Shown here: one piece after another, positions 1 through 6,271 of the stretch
How the letters are laid out: each line of letters begins with the position of its first letter
Numbering within the stretch: the stretch's first letter is position 1
Assembly (NCBI GenBank): GCA_031257135.1
Contig: JAIRPH010000155.1
Coordinates: 1 to 19,940 of the forward strand
Direction of reading: 5' to 3'
From: Spirochaetaceae bacterium
Lineage (GTDB): Bacteria; Spirochaetota; Spirochaetia; Treponematales; Breznakiellaceae
Length of the DNA: 19,940 bases
The notes under the pieces: model-generated
What the model was told of the DNA's origin: nothing
Database searches by the model: none
The model's input: the letters and a program-made list of their open reading frames with translations, nothing else
Program-made: the position numbers and the translations under genes

Positions 1-110
1 CGTCCGCAGTCTTTGCAGAGATAATTCTGTGAGCCGTTGCTTTTTTTTCCGTTTTTGACTATAGTATTGCTATGGCATTGGGGGCATTTGAGTTCTATGG
101 TGATTTGCAT
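1..110 (-). CDS. IS1-family transposase zinc-ribbon N-terminus (partial, runs off left edge)
   Basis: Reading the minus strand from the ATG at 108-110 gives 36 codons that leave the window open. The peptide begins MQITIELKCPQCHS and continues to NYLCKDCGR. The pattern CPxC, about twenty residues, then CxxC, with an NGK step and a Q-N-Y-L-C step, is the zinc-ribbon start of IS1-type InsA/transposase proteins (compare the family pattern CPxC...RNGK...YxCxxC). This domain binds the element ends and, in classical IS1, precedes a DDE catalytic part, which would lie to the left of the window. The length cannot be judged. It faces away from the broken gene at 172-837, as expected if the element inserted there. 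I am fairly sure of the IS1-type assignment because of the motif spacing, but cannot tell whether the element is intact. Confidence 0.75.
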   Translation of the reverse strand, partial: MQITIELKCPQCHSNTIVKNGKKSNGSQNYLCKDCG

Positions 111-171
111 TATTCCATAGTATCGCTTTTGTCTGTCATACTCTCTCTATCATACTTTGTAGATCACCTCC
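1..171 (-). mobile_element. IS1-like insertion sequence, left part outside window
   Basis: The transposase start at 110 is preceded on the minus strand by about 60 bp of AT-rich sequence. On the minus strand that stretch begins GGAGGTGATCTACAAAGTATG (171 down to about 151), a plausible terminal inverted repeat. The reading frame of the gene at 172-837 is open back to exactly this point, and an in-frame TAG lies at 160-162 inside the proposed element. The exact boundary (168-171) and the target duplication cannot be fixed because the other end is outside the window. Confidence 0.6.
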
Positions 172-837
172 AGTTTTTCTGTTGAGGAGTTTTACAAAGG
201 CATTGTATATGTATTTTTGTATGCTTCGTTGCATAAAACGGACATAACCGATATGTCTCTTTCGGTTTTGGTAACGAAACGGTCGTTATCCGTGCGCCGG
301 TATATACAAAACATATGGAAAGATACGGTAACAGAACAGGAGAAGGGGATTTACTGCGTTGGAGGCTTGCCGTTTCCGGTACAAATCATAGAGACTCCTG
401 AGCTTTCCAGGGAGCGCAATCTTTTTTTGAGGAGTCTGAATACCGGCTTAGACGAGGAGACGATGGCTTGGGCTATACAGGTAGGCGCGGGCGATCATAA
501 GATGGATGTGAGTGCGTATGTGGATGTAATAATCCGTGCGAATAAAGAACTTTTGGAGGAGATGATGATGCTAAAGAGTTCAGCCTTAGAGGAGATTATC
601 GAGAAATCCGGCTTGGCGGCTCGCTTGGAAGAGCGGGGGCGGCGCGAGGGCGAAGAGCGGGGGCGGCGCGAGGGTGAAGAGCAGGGGCGGCGCGAGGGTG
701 AAGATCGAAGGTCGATTGAGATAGCGAAAAACATGATACGGAAAGGATGGGACAGCGCGGATATTGCCGAGATAACCGGGTTAGACCTTGATACCGTACA
801 GTCCCTGCGCCTCCCGTCTGAAGACAAAAAACCCTAG
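172..837 (+). pseudogene. Rpn-associated / PD-(D/E)XK-linked protein, 5' end lost to the IS1-like element
   Basis: An open frame of 221 codons runs from the element end to TAG at 835-837. The only starts near its front are a TTG at 217 and a later ATG; neither has a clear ribosome binding site, and the protein-like sequence begins before them (SFSVEEFYKGIVYV). The central part (about residues 5-110) resembles proteins common in Treponema and clostridia that accompany or belong to the Rpn (COG5464) group. The tail carries three copies of an E-E-x-G-R-R-E-G unit, then a short helical end with AEITGLDLDTVQSL, typical of the C-terminus of Rpn-type proteins. The missing N-terminal part would hold any nuclease core. 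I read it as a gene broken by insertion; expression from a promoter inside the element cannot be excluded. Confidence 0.6.
628..699 (+). repeat. 24-bp coding tandem repeat, three copies
   Basis: Three nearly identical 24-bp units (628-651, 652-675, 676-699) encode the octapeptide EERGRREG or EEQGRREG. They differ at only one or two bases, so they expanded recently or are kept alike by recombination. The unit is a multiple of three, so copy changes would lengthen the charged linker without breaking the frame. Confidence 0.9.
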
Positions 838-858
838 AGACTTGGAGGTTCTCTAGGG
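832..858 (-). terminator. Intrinsic terminator, best for minus strand
   Basis: A perfect 9-bp stem, CCCTAGAGA (832-840) with TCTCTAGGG (850-858), has a 9-nt loop and overlaps the stop codon of the upstream plus-strand gene. On the minus strand it is followed by a run of six T, so it would stop transcripts of the exported protein gene at 992-1600. On the plus strand the following bases are not T-rich. Confidence 0.7.
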
Positions 859-991
859 CTGTATTTCGCAAATCTATCAATGGAGATAGATAAGAGCAGT
901 CAGAGCGCGTCCGCCTCCTCCTATCCGCCTTCGCGCGGGGCTGATACGCCCCGGCGCGGAGCCGAGACGTCAGCCGGAAGGCGCAACTCCG

Positions 992-1600
992 TCAGAACCA
1001 GAACCGAACGCCTATCGCGCCGCCTAAGCCGCCGACCGGAAACCACAATCCGCCTTCATGGTAAGTATGTTTCAGTTTTTCACCGCCGACATCGTATTCG
1101 ATAACAGAATCTGTTGAACCGCCGATACCGAGGCTTGCATTTATTTCACCGAAGACCTCCAGCCAATCGAGCGGTTGCCAGCTTAGTCCTACGGGTACTC
1201 TGACGCCTCCTCCGAACTCGAGATAACTCCATTTTGCACTGCCGCCCGCATAGGACCAACTGCCTCCCCAGATATTTAAGGTCAGGAAGCCGCCGACTCC
1301 GAGGAACCAGTGGAGTTTGGCGGCCGGAGCTAAGGGCTTGTCTATGATATACCAGTCCCCCGTAACCCCGAGTCCAAAGTAATTAGTTCCAAAGCCCAAA
1401 GAAAGACCCCAGAATACGGGCAATTTAGGAGCTTTCAGGGACAAATAGATGCCCGGCGCGCTTCCGCCGCCGCCGCCGAAGGGCCAGCCCCAGTTAAAGC
1501 CGAACCCCGGACCGATACCCCAGCCGTCGGGATGATCCGCAAAGACCCCTGCGGTTCCCAATGCCAGACCGATAATGCAAACTGCGAACAGTTTCTTCAT
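992..1600 (-). CDS. Small exported glycine- and aromatic-rich protein, probable outer-membrane beta-barrel
   Basis: The 202-residue product starts with a clear signal peptide (MKKLFAVCIIGLALGTAGVFA, cleavage after about residue 21). The mature part is rich in Gly, Trp, Phe and Tyr with alternating hydrophobic stretches and ends in VRFWF, a terminal aromatic as seen in outer-membrane barrel proteins. A Gly run (about residues 40-48) follows the N-terminus. The size and pattern fit the small spirochaetal barrel families (for example those annotated as BAPKO_0422-like), but I cannot confirm a specific family by eye. The ATG at 1598-1600 is preceded on the minus strand by GGAGGA at the right distance. 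A minus-strand promoter and leader hairpins lie at 1601-1742, and a terminator at 832-858 closes the unit, so it looks monocistronic. No enzyme motif is visible. Confidence 0.8.
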   Translation of the reverse strand: MKKLFAVCIIGLALGTAGVFADHPDGWGIGPGFGFNWGWPFGGGGGSAPGIYLSLKAPKLPVFWGLSLGFGTNYFGLGVTGDWYIIDKPLAPAAKLHWFLGVGGFLTLNIWGGSWSYAGGSAKWSYLEFGGGVRVPVGLSWQPLDWLEVFGEINASLGIGGSTDSVIEYDVGGEKLKHTYHEGGLWFPVGGLGGAIGVRFWF

Positions 1601-1668
1601 AAAACAAATCCTCCAAAATAAGATTTTGAACGTGATATTCCCCCGCCCGGACGGGCAAGGTATAAAAA

Positions 1669-1690
1669 AGCCGGATGTTCGGCTCTTTTT
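1669..1690. terminator. Short hairpin with T runs on both sides, in the leader of the 992-1600 gene
   Basis: The arms AGCCG (1669-1673) and CGGCT (1680-1684) enclose a 6-nt loop. Read on the minus strand, the hairpin is followed directly by TTTTTT; read on the plus strand, by CTTTTT. It lies between a minus-strand promoter candidate (1713-1742) and the gene at 992-1600, so it could act as an attenuator, or simply as a bidirectional terminator. Confidence 0.45.
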
Positions 1691-1712
1691 GCGGGAAAAA
1701 ATTTTTTTGAAA

Positions 1713-1742
1713 AAGATAAAAAAGGCGTTAGGTACTTGACAA
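1713..1742 (-). promoter_or_regulatory. Candidate sigma70-type promoter for 992-1600
   Basis: On the minus strand TTGTCA (1737-1742) is followed after 18 bp by TATCTT (1713-1718). It faces the exported protein gene and would give a leader of about 105 nt. Its -35 box interlocks with that of the plus-strand promoter at 1736-1764. Confidence 0.4.
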
Positions 1743-1764
1743 AGAAAGATTTATCGGCTAAAAT
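1736..1764 (+). promoter_or_regulatory. Near-consensus sigma70 promoter with no evident gene
   Basis: TTGACA (1736-1741), a 17-bp spacer and TAAAAT (1759-1764) match the sigma70 consensus at eleven of twelve positions. The predicted start is near 1771, inside an octanucleotide repeat. No convincing reading frame follows before a terminator-like hairpin at 1912-1928. Confidence 0.6.
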
Positions 1765-1768
1765 TTTT

Positions 1769-1798
1769 CGCGTATTCGCGTATTCGCGTATTCGCGTA
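1769..1798 (+). repeat. Octanucleotide tandem repeat CGCGTATT, 3.75 copies
   Basis: Three perfect copies of CGCGTATT (1769-1776, 1777-1784, 1785-1792) and a partial fourth lie just after the -10 box of the plus-strand promoter, across the predicted transcription start. The unit is not a multiple of three, and such short repeats can change in number by slipped pairing. Confidence 0.9.
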
Positions 1799-1928
1799 AA
1801 GCCCTTCGTCTGCCCTAATGAGAAGGTGGAAATGTTTGCTATAGCGTTTTGCATACTGCGTAAATTCCGAATGAAATCAACATATCAAAGGATTGTTTTT
1901 TAGTCAATAACAAACCCAGCGGGTTTTT
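1771..1928 (+). ncRNA. Possible short orphan transcript of about 160 nt
   Basis: The limits are the predicted start from the promoter at 1736-1764 and the hairpin at 1912-1928. Inside there are only very short open frames (8 codons from 1818, 10 codons from 1871), neither with a ribosome binding site. I therefore call it a possible small RNA. It could equally be an untranslated remnant, or an upstream promoter reading through to the deacylase gene at 2038. No family is recognised. Confidence 0.3.
1912..1928 (+). terminator. Weak intrinsic terminator
   Basis: AAACCC (1912-1917) pairs with GGGTTT (1921-1926) around an AGC loop and is followed by two more T, then an A-rich stretch and a later T8 run. 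The stem is short, so this is tentative. Confidence 0.4.
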
Positions 1929-1981
1929 AAAAAATAATAACCTTTTTTTTAATTACTTTGAAGCGAGTCCTTCTCGGATTA

Positions 1982-2010
1982 TTGCGTTCCGCCGTCATAT
2001 TGGGTATGCT
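1982..2010 (+). promoter_or_regulatory. Promoter candidate for the deacylase/ATL unit
   Basis: TTGCGT (1982-1987), a 17-bp spacer and TATGCT (2005-2010) end 27 bp before the ATG at 2038. An AGGAGA ribosome binding site lies at 2028-2033. A similar TTGCG-type -35 box occurs before the TPR gene (15466) and the exported repeat protein (19471-19476, minus). Confidence 0.5.
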
Positions 2011-2037
2011 AAAGCCCATCGAAAAGCAGGAGAAACT

Positions 2038-3633
2038 ATGATTGATTTGGCGATCCGTAACGGCTGTATCGTTGACGGACAAGGCGGAACGCCCTACCCC
2101 GGAGATGTCGGCGTTGACAAGGGGAAAATCGTCCGTATCGGGCGGAATATACCAGAGCGCGCATCAAAAGAGCTGGACGCTTCCAATAAGTATGTAACTC
2201 CGGGGTTTATCGACGTTCACCGCCATGAAGACGCGGCGGTATTCGGTCCCGATTTCGGGGAACTCCAAGTCAGGCAGGGAATTACCGCTACGATTAACGG
2301 AAATTGCGGACTGAGCGTAGTCCCGTTTCCGCGGGGGCGGCGCAGTGAAATTGCCCGCTATTTAAAGCCTATCATCGGGAACCTGCCGCCGGATACGGAG
2401 TTTGACGCCTGTTCCGAGTATCTCAGCCTGCTGGAAACCCGGAAGCCGGCGGTTAATTTCGGGACTCACATCGGAAACGGAGCGATCAGACGAGCGGTAA
2501 AGGGCTTTGAACCGGGTAAACTTTCAAAAGAAGAGATTCATGCCGCCCACGCGTACCTTGAAGACGCGGTCAACAGCGGCGCGTTTGGGGTATCTATGGG
2601 GCTGGCGTATATCCCTGAAAACCTCTTGGATATTCAGGACTGTATCGAAATTCTGGAGCCTATACGAGGTACCGGTCTTCCTTTGGTTACGCACATCCGG
2701 GGCGAGGGTACGTCGCTGGCGGAATCTCTCGCTGAGGTCGTCGGCTTGGCGGAAACGCTGAAGCTCCCGCTTCATATAAGTCATTTTAAGTGCATCGGGC
2801 AAAAAAACTGGGGGCGTCTCCTGAAAAAAGCCGAGGAAACCCTTAACCGCGCCAGAGAACGGGGAATAAGGATAACTCTTGACGTATACCCATGGACTGC
2901 CGGATCGACCCAGCTCGTTTACATCTTACCGCCGGAATTTCTTGAAGGCGGGCTTGCGAAAACGACCGAGCGGCTGAAAGACCCGACCCTCCGCAGAGAA
3001 TGTGCGGATATACTCAAGTCCCCCCAGACTCGGTTTGATAATTTCATTGAGCTGATCGGTTGGGAAAACATCATGGTCAGTTCGGTACAGACTGACAAGA
3101 ATCGAGACTGCATCGGCAAGCGGATTACTGAAATCGCCGCGGAGCGGAACTGCGATCCCTTTGACGCCGCTTTCGACCTCCTCGCCGACGAAAACGGCGA
3201 TGTCGCTATGGTCGATTTCATCGCCGATGAACAGGACATCGAAACCATCATGCGCTATCCTGAAAGTCTGATCGTCTCGGATTCGATTTACCCTGCCAGC
3301 GGAAAGCCTCATCCCCGGCAATACGGCACCTATACGAAACTGCTCGCCGAATATGTGCGGGACCGGAAAATCCTGCCGCTGGAAACCGCAATTCGCAAAA
3401 TAACCGGCGCGCCCGCGGAGACGTTTTCTATTCCGAATAAAGGGCTTATCAAAGAGGGCTATGACGCGGATATAACCGTCTTCGACCTTGCAAAAATAGA
3501 AAATCATGCGGACTACCTTGACCCCTGTCAGTTCGGAATCGGCTTCACGGCGGTCGCCGTCAACGGAGTCATGGTCAACGATAACGATAAGTTTCTCGGC
3601 GGATCATCGGGAACGGTACTGCGCCGGAGATGA
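2038..3633 (+). CDS. N-acyl-D-amino-acid deacylase (D-aminoacylase-type amidohydrolase)
   Basis: The 531-residue product has the full length and motif order of zinc D-aminoacylases, which hydrolyse N-acyl-D-amino acids to D-amino acids and a carboxylate. The N-terminal beta part carries DGxG and the metal motif PGFIDVHRHED (His61, His63). NGNCG places Cys90 where the family has its zinc-binding Cys. THIRGEG gives His219 and LHISHFK gives His249, matching the family's two zinc histidines. VSDS gives catalytic Asp414, followed by KPHPR, RKITGAPA, and the closing GLIKEGYDADITVFD strand. Some relatives are annotated as dihydroorotase-like, but the Cys ligand and SDS motif favour the deacylase. 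No signal peptide is seen, so it is probably cytoplasmic and may recycle D-amino acids from peptidoglycan or peptides. The ATG has an AGGAGA site 4 bases upstream. The stop overlaps the next gene by 4 bp. The exact substrate is not shown by sequence. Confidence 0.9.
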   Translation: MIDLAIRNGCIVDGQGGTPYPGDVGVDKGKIVRIGRNIPERASKELDASNKYVTPGFIDVHRHEDAAVFGPDFGELQVRQGITATINGNCGLSVVPFPRGRRSEIARYLKPIIGNLPPDTEFDACSEYLSLLETRKPAVNFGTHIGNGAIRRAVKGFEPGKLSKEEIHAAHAYLEDAVNSGAFGVSMGLAYIPENLLDIQDCIEILEPIRGTGLPLVTHIRGEGTSLAESLAEVVGLAETLKLPLHISHFKCIGQKNWGRLLKKAEETLNRARERGIRITLDVYPWTAGSTQLVYILPPEFLEGGLAKTTERLKDPTLRRECADILKSPQTRFDNFIELIGWENIMVSSVQTDKNRDCIGKRITEIAAERNCDPFDAAFDLLADENGDVAMVDFIADEQDIETIMRYPESLIVSDSIYPASGKPHPRQYGTYTKLLAEYVRDRKILPLETAIRKITGAPAETFSIPNKGLIKEGYDADITVFDLAKIENHADYLDPCQFGIGFTAVAVNGVMVNDNDKFLGGSSGTVLRRR

Positions 3634-3932
3634 CCCTAACGACTATGCGTATCATCGAGGCGATACGCGAAGTGCCGCCGGGCAAGACCGCAAGCTACCG
3701 GGACATTGCCCTCGCCGCAGGGCTTCCCAACGGCGCGCGGCAGGTTGCCCGAATCCTTCACAGTATGTCCCGCTCTGAAAGGCTTCCGTGGCATCGCATC
3801 GTCAAAGCTGACGGACGCATTGCCTTTCCTCCGGGGGAGCTTCGAGACCTGCAAACCGCTCTGCTCCGCGCCGAGGGAATAGCGGTCAATGACGACGGAA
3901 CTATTCCGCGCGCCCCGGAAGAAGAAGCCTGA
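3630..3932 (+). CDS. Alkyltransferase-like (ATL) DNA-damage recognition protein, MGMT fold
   Basis: This 100-residue protein has the C-terminal DNA-binding domain of O6-alkylguanine-DNA alkyltransferases: VPPGKTASYRDIA at 15-27, an Arg-finger segment ARQVARIL at 36-43, and PWHRIV at 53-58. In true alkyltransferases the last motif is PCHRV; here Trp54 replaces the acceptor Cys. Trp in that place marks the ATL group, which binds O6-alkylguanine without repairing it and hands the lesion to nucleotide excision repair. The length is normal for ATLs. The start ATG overlaps the deacylase stop as ATGA, so the two are probably translationally coupled. An alternative ATG six codons in (3645) matches the usual family start and cannot be excluded. 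The 3' end overlaps the convergent gene at 3901-5148 by 32 bp. I am confident of the family; the link to the deacylase is unexplained. Confidence 0.88.
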   Translation: MTLTTMRIIEAIREVPPGKTASYRDIALAAGLPNGARQVARILHSMSRSERLPWHRIVKADGRIAFPPGELRDLQTALLRAEGIAVNDDGTIPRAPEEEA

Positions 3933-5148
3933 AGCCTAAATCGAAAGCCCGATAAGACGGAATTTTAAGTCCCCGGTTAGCGGATCGCAGGTTTTGACCG
4001 AGACTGCACCAGCTTCCGCCTCGGATTACCCGATCCGCCCCTGAAGCCGGACCAGTGAGGTTCGTCCGAGGTTCCAGCGGATACGCGCCGTACCAGTCCC
4101 AGCACCATTCCCAGAGATTGCCGTGCATATCGTACAAGCCCCACGGATTAGGAGGGAAACTCCCTATGGCGAGAGGAGTTTGCCGAAATACGCCTTTGGT
4201 CATGGTGTTATACGGATAGCGGCCGTTGTAGTTGCTTTGGTCTGTGGTGATGTTGTTCCCTATGCTGAAAGGCGTAGCGGTTCCGGCGCGGCAGGCGTAT
4301 TCCCATTCGGCTTCGGTGGGGAGGCGATAGCCGTCAGCCCGGAGGTTCCAGCGCACGGCTTCGGTATCTATGATATACGCCGGGATTCGCCCTTCCTGCT
4401 CGCTTCGGGCGTTGCAGTAGGCTACGGCGTCAAACCAGCTTACCGATTCCACCGGCAGGTTCGCTCCTCTGAAGTGGCTCGGATTGGTTCCGATTACCGC
4501 CAGATACGCTTCCTGAGTTACTTCATGTTTTCCTATGTAAAATCCGCTGACCCAAACTTCATGCTGAGTTTCGTTATCTTTTCGTCCCCATTCGGCGTCG
4601 GGGCTTCCCATGATGAAGGTTCCGCCGGTTACGGGGACAAAATCATCCGGTATGGGACGCGGAATATGCGGTTTTTGCAATTCTTCATATAAGTCTATGC
4701 CTCGTCTAGCCGCGGTTTCAAACCAATACAGAGCCGCCTCATATTTTTGCAGTTTTTTGCACAAAAGCCCCAGCTCATATTGGGATCGGTAATCTCCTTT
4801 TTGAGCGGCTTTTTCCAATTTGACTGCTTTTTCTTCGTCGGTCAGTTCTCGTTCTTCGATAAGGGTTCCTAAGAGAGTTATGGTTTCTTCCGCATAAGCC
4901 GGGATAATCCCGTAATCGTCCTGCAATTTCCATATAAGTCTTTGTTTGATCGGTTCAGGCTCCTCGGTTCTGAGTAATTCCCGATGGCATCCTGCTTCAA
5001 GGCTCAAAACGAACAGGTGTATTTCCCGTTTGAAGGTGCCTTTCGCATAGTCGTGCAGTAAGGCTTTACATTGCCCGGCTTTATCCAGTATCCCGATGCC
5101 TCGTTCTTTTACGATTCGATTCAAAATTATTTGCAAATTGCTCTTCAT
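3901..5148 (-). CDS. FGE-sulfatase / C-type-lectin-fold protein with Sel1-like repeat
   Basis: The product has 415 residues. Residues 1-105 form a helical region of unknown function including LLHDYAKGTFKREI. A Sel1/TPR-like segment follows at about 110-150 (AAQKGDYRSQYELG, then YEAALYWFETAARRG). Residues 169-410 are an FGE-sulfatase domain: PVTGGTFIMGS, FYIGKHEVTQEAY, PVESVSWFDAVAYCN, YRLPTEAEWEYACRAG, GLYDMHGNLWEWCWDWY and IRGGSWCSLGQNLRSANR. Genuine formylglycine-generating enzymes need two Cys near the GGS motif (CxxxxC); only Cys381 is present, so catalysis is unlikely and a ligand-binding or scaffold role is more plausible. The C-terminal end has bulky residues at the positions that vary in retroelement-diversified proteins of this fold. 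No signal peptide is visible. The ATG at 5146-5148 lacks a strong ribosome binding site. It is convergent with the ATL gene. Confidence 0.85.
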   Translation of the reverse strand: MKSNLQIILNRIVKERGIGILDKAGQCKALLHDYAKGTFKREIHLFVLSLEAGCHRELLRTEEPEPIKQRLIWKLQDDYGIIPAYAEETITLLGTLIEERELTDEEKAVKLEKAAQKGDYRSQYELGLLCKKLQKYEAALYWFETAARRGIDLYEELQKPHIPRPIPDDFVPVTGGTFIMGSPDAEWGRKDNETQHEVWVSGFYIGKHEVTQEAYLAVIGTNPSHFRGANLPVESVSWFDAVAYCNARSEQEGRIPAYIIDTEAVRWNLRADGYRLPTEAEWEYACRAGTATPFSIGNNITTDQSNYNGRYPYNTMTKGVFRQTPLAIGSFPPNPWGLYDMHGNLWEWCWDWYGAYPLEPRTNLTGPASGADRVIRGGSWCSLGQNLRSANRGLKIPSYRAFDLGFRLLLPGRAE

Positions 5149-5206
5149 ACTCTACTATAATCGGCAGAGAATGGAAAACGCGCTAGTTGGACCGCATATT
5201 CTGCGC

Positions 5207-5235
5207 TTGTTCCTATCCCTTTTTAGAGATATACT
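5207..5235 (+). promoter_or_regulatory. Promoter giving a nearly leaderless mRNA for the Rpn-type gene
   Basis: TTGTTC (5207-5212), a 17-bp spacer and TATACT (5230-5235) predict a start near 5242, only two or so bases before the ATG at 5244. No ribosome binding site is seen, which agrees with leaderless translation. It also argues against the in-frame TTG at 5187 as the start. Confidence 0.5.
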
Positions 5236-5243
5236 CTAAGATA

Positions 5244-6251
5244 ATGCCCGAAAAAAAACCTAAAACAGAGCGGGAAACCGCGCATATTTTTGATCTGACC
5301 TTTAAGCATATTCTCTATGAGATCGGCTCCGCGGCGGTCATTCTTTTTATTAACGGCTTGTTCGGCAGAACTCATCCGCTTACCGCCGAGGTCAGCTTCG
5401 GGAAAACCGAAACCGTAAAAAAACGAGGTAAAAACCTCAAAAACCTGCGCTCCGATCTTATCTTGACGGTAAATATAGAGAGCGATACTACGCGCTTCAA
5501 CTACGCGGTAGAAGTTCAGATAAAAGAAGATAAAAATATCGGACTGCGGATATTCGAGTACGCCTTTGAGTACGCCCGGGAAACAAAACAGATAAGCGGC
5601 GGCGATCTGATAACCCTGCGGCTTCCCGCCGGATGCGTCATCTACTGGGAAAGCGCGGAGAATACCCCCGACCAGATGACCCTGCGGCTGATTTCCGAGG
5701 AAGAGCCGGATCGGTATTTCGACTACAAAATACGGGTTTTCAAGATGGCGGACCAAAGTCTTGAAGAACTTGAGTCAAAGAGACTATTGGTACTTCTGCC
5801 TTTTTGTCTGGTGAAGTTTCGGAAGGAGCTGAAACGGAAAAACATCGCCCCGGAACGCCGCCGCGAGCTGGTCGCGGAAGCGTCCGAGCTGATCAGCGAG
5901 ATGGAAACCATCCTCCACCGGTCCCAGTCCGAAGGCATACTAACCGGAGAAGACGCAATAATCCTGATGGAGCATAGCATCCGTATGCACGATGAGCTAT
6001 ACGGAAATTATCCTGAATTTAAGGAGGAACAAATGGTATTAGAAGAACGATTCCAGTCGCAGTTCAAAAAGGAACGAGTAACCTTAGAAGAGCAGTTCAA
6101 AGCCCGGGAAGAGGCGTTCAAAGCCCGTGAGGAACAAGCGGTTCAAGCGGCTTTTAAGCGGGCTGAGTCCAGGATAATCGAGCTTTTGGAGCAGGGCTAC
6201 AGTCTTGAGCGGATCAAGGAGGAGCTTGCCCGGGAAGCTCCTCCTGCGTGA
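5244..6251 (+). CDS. Rpn-type PD-(D/E)XK nuclease family protein (COG5464-like putative transposase/nuclease)
   Basis: The 335-residue product begins with FDLTFKHIL, the usual opening of this family, and has the PD-(D/E)XK core: Asp71 in RSDLILT, then Glu90-x-Gln92 in YAVEVQIK, the E-x-Q form typical of Rpn proteins. Such proteins are DNA endonucleases that in E. coli promote RecA-independent recombination, and they are often highly multiplied in Treponema. Residues about 245-335 are helical and charged, with KAREEAF and KAREEQA repeats, and end with LLEQGYSLERIKEELA, like the tail of other Rpn proteins. I chose the ATG at 5244 rather than the upstream TTG at 5187 because the promoter at 5207-5235 lies between them and the family match begins after 5244. 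It points away from the FGE-like gene. The broken gene at 172-837 has a related tail. Confidence 0.8.
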   Translation: MPEKKPKTERETAHIFDLTFKHILYEIGSAAVILFINGLFGRTHPLTAEVSFGKTETVKKRGKNLKNLRSDLILTVNIESDTTRFNYAVEVQIKEDKNIGLRIFEYAFEYARETKQISGGDLITLRLPAGCVIYWESAENTPDQMTLRLISEEEPDRYFDYKIRVFKMADQSLEELESKRLLVLLPFCLVKFRKELKRKNIAPERRRELVAEASELISEMETILHRSQSEGILTGEDAIILMEHSIRMHDELYGNYPEFKEEQMVLEERFQSQFKKERVTLEEQFKAREEAFKAREEQAVQAAFKRAESRIIELLEQGYSLERIKEELAREAPPA

Positions 6252-6271
6252 GGGCGGTTCGAGGGGCGGCG

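Noticed and set aside
880..1104. Plus-strand frame of 74 codons rich in Ser and Arg
   Set aside because: It is low-complexity, overlaps the 3' end of the exported protein gene on the other strand, and has no ribosome binding site.
1597..1854. Minus-strand frame of 85 codons upstream of the exported protein
   Set aside because: It runs through the octanucleotide repeat, both promoters and the hairpins, and its sequence resembles no protein; it is an open intergenic frame.
4123..4692. Plus-strand frame of 189 codons inside the FGE-like gene
   Set aside because: It is a shadow of well-supported FGE-sulfatase coding sequence on the minus strand.
3901..5148. Active formylglycine-generating enzyme
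   Set aside because: The paired catalytic Cys residues near the GGS motif are missing; only one Cys (381) is there.
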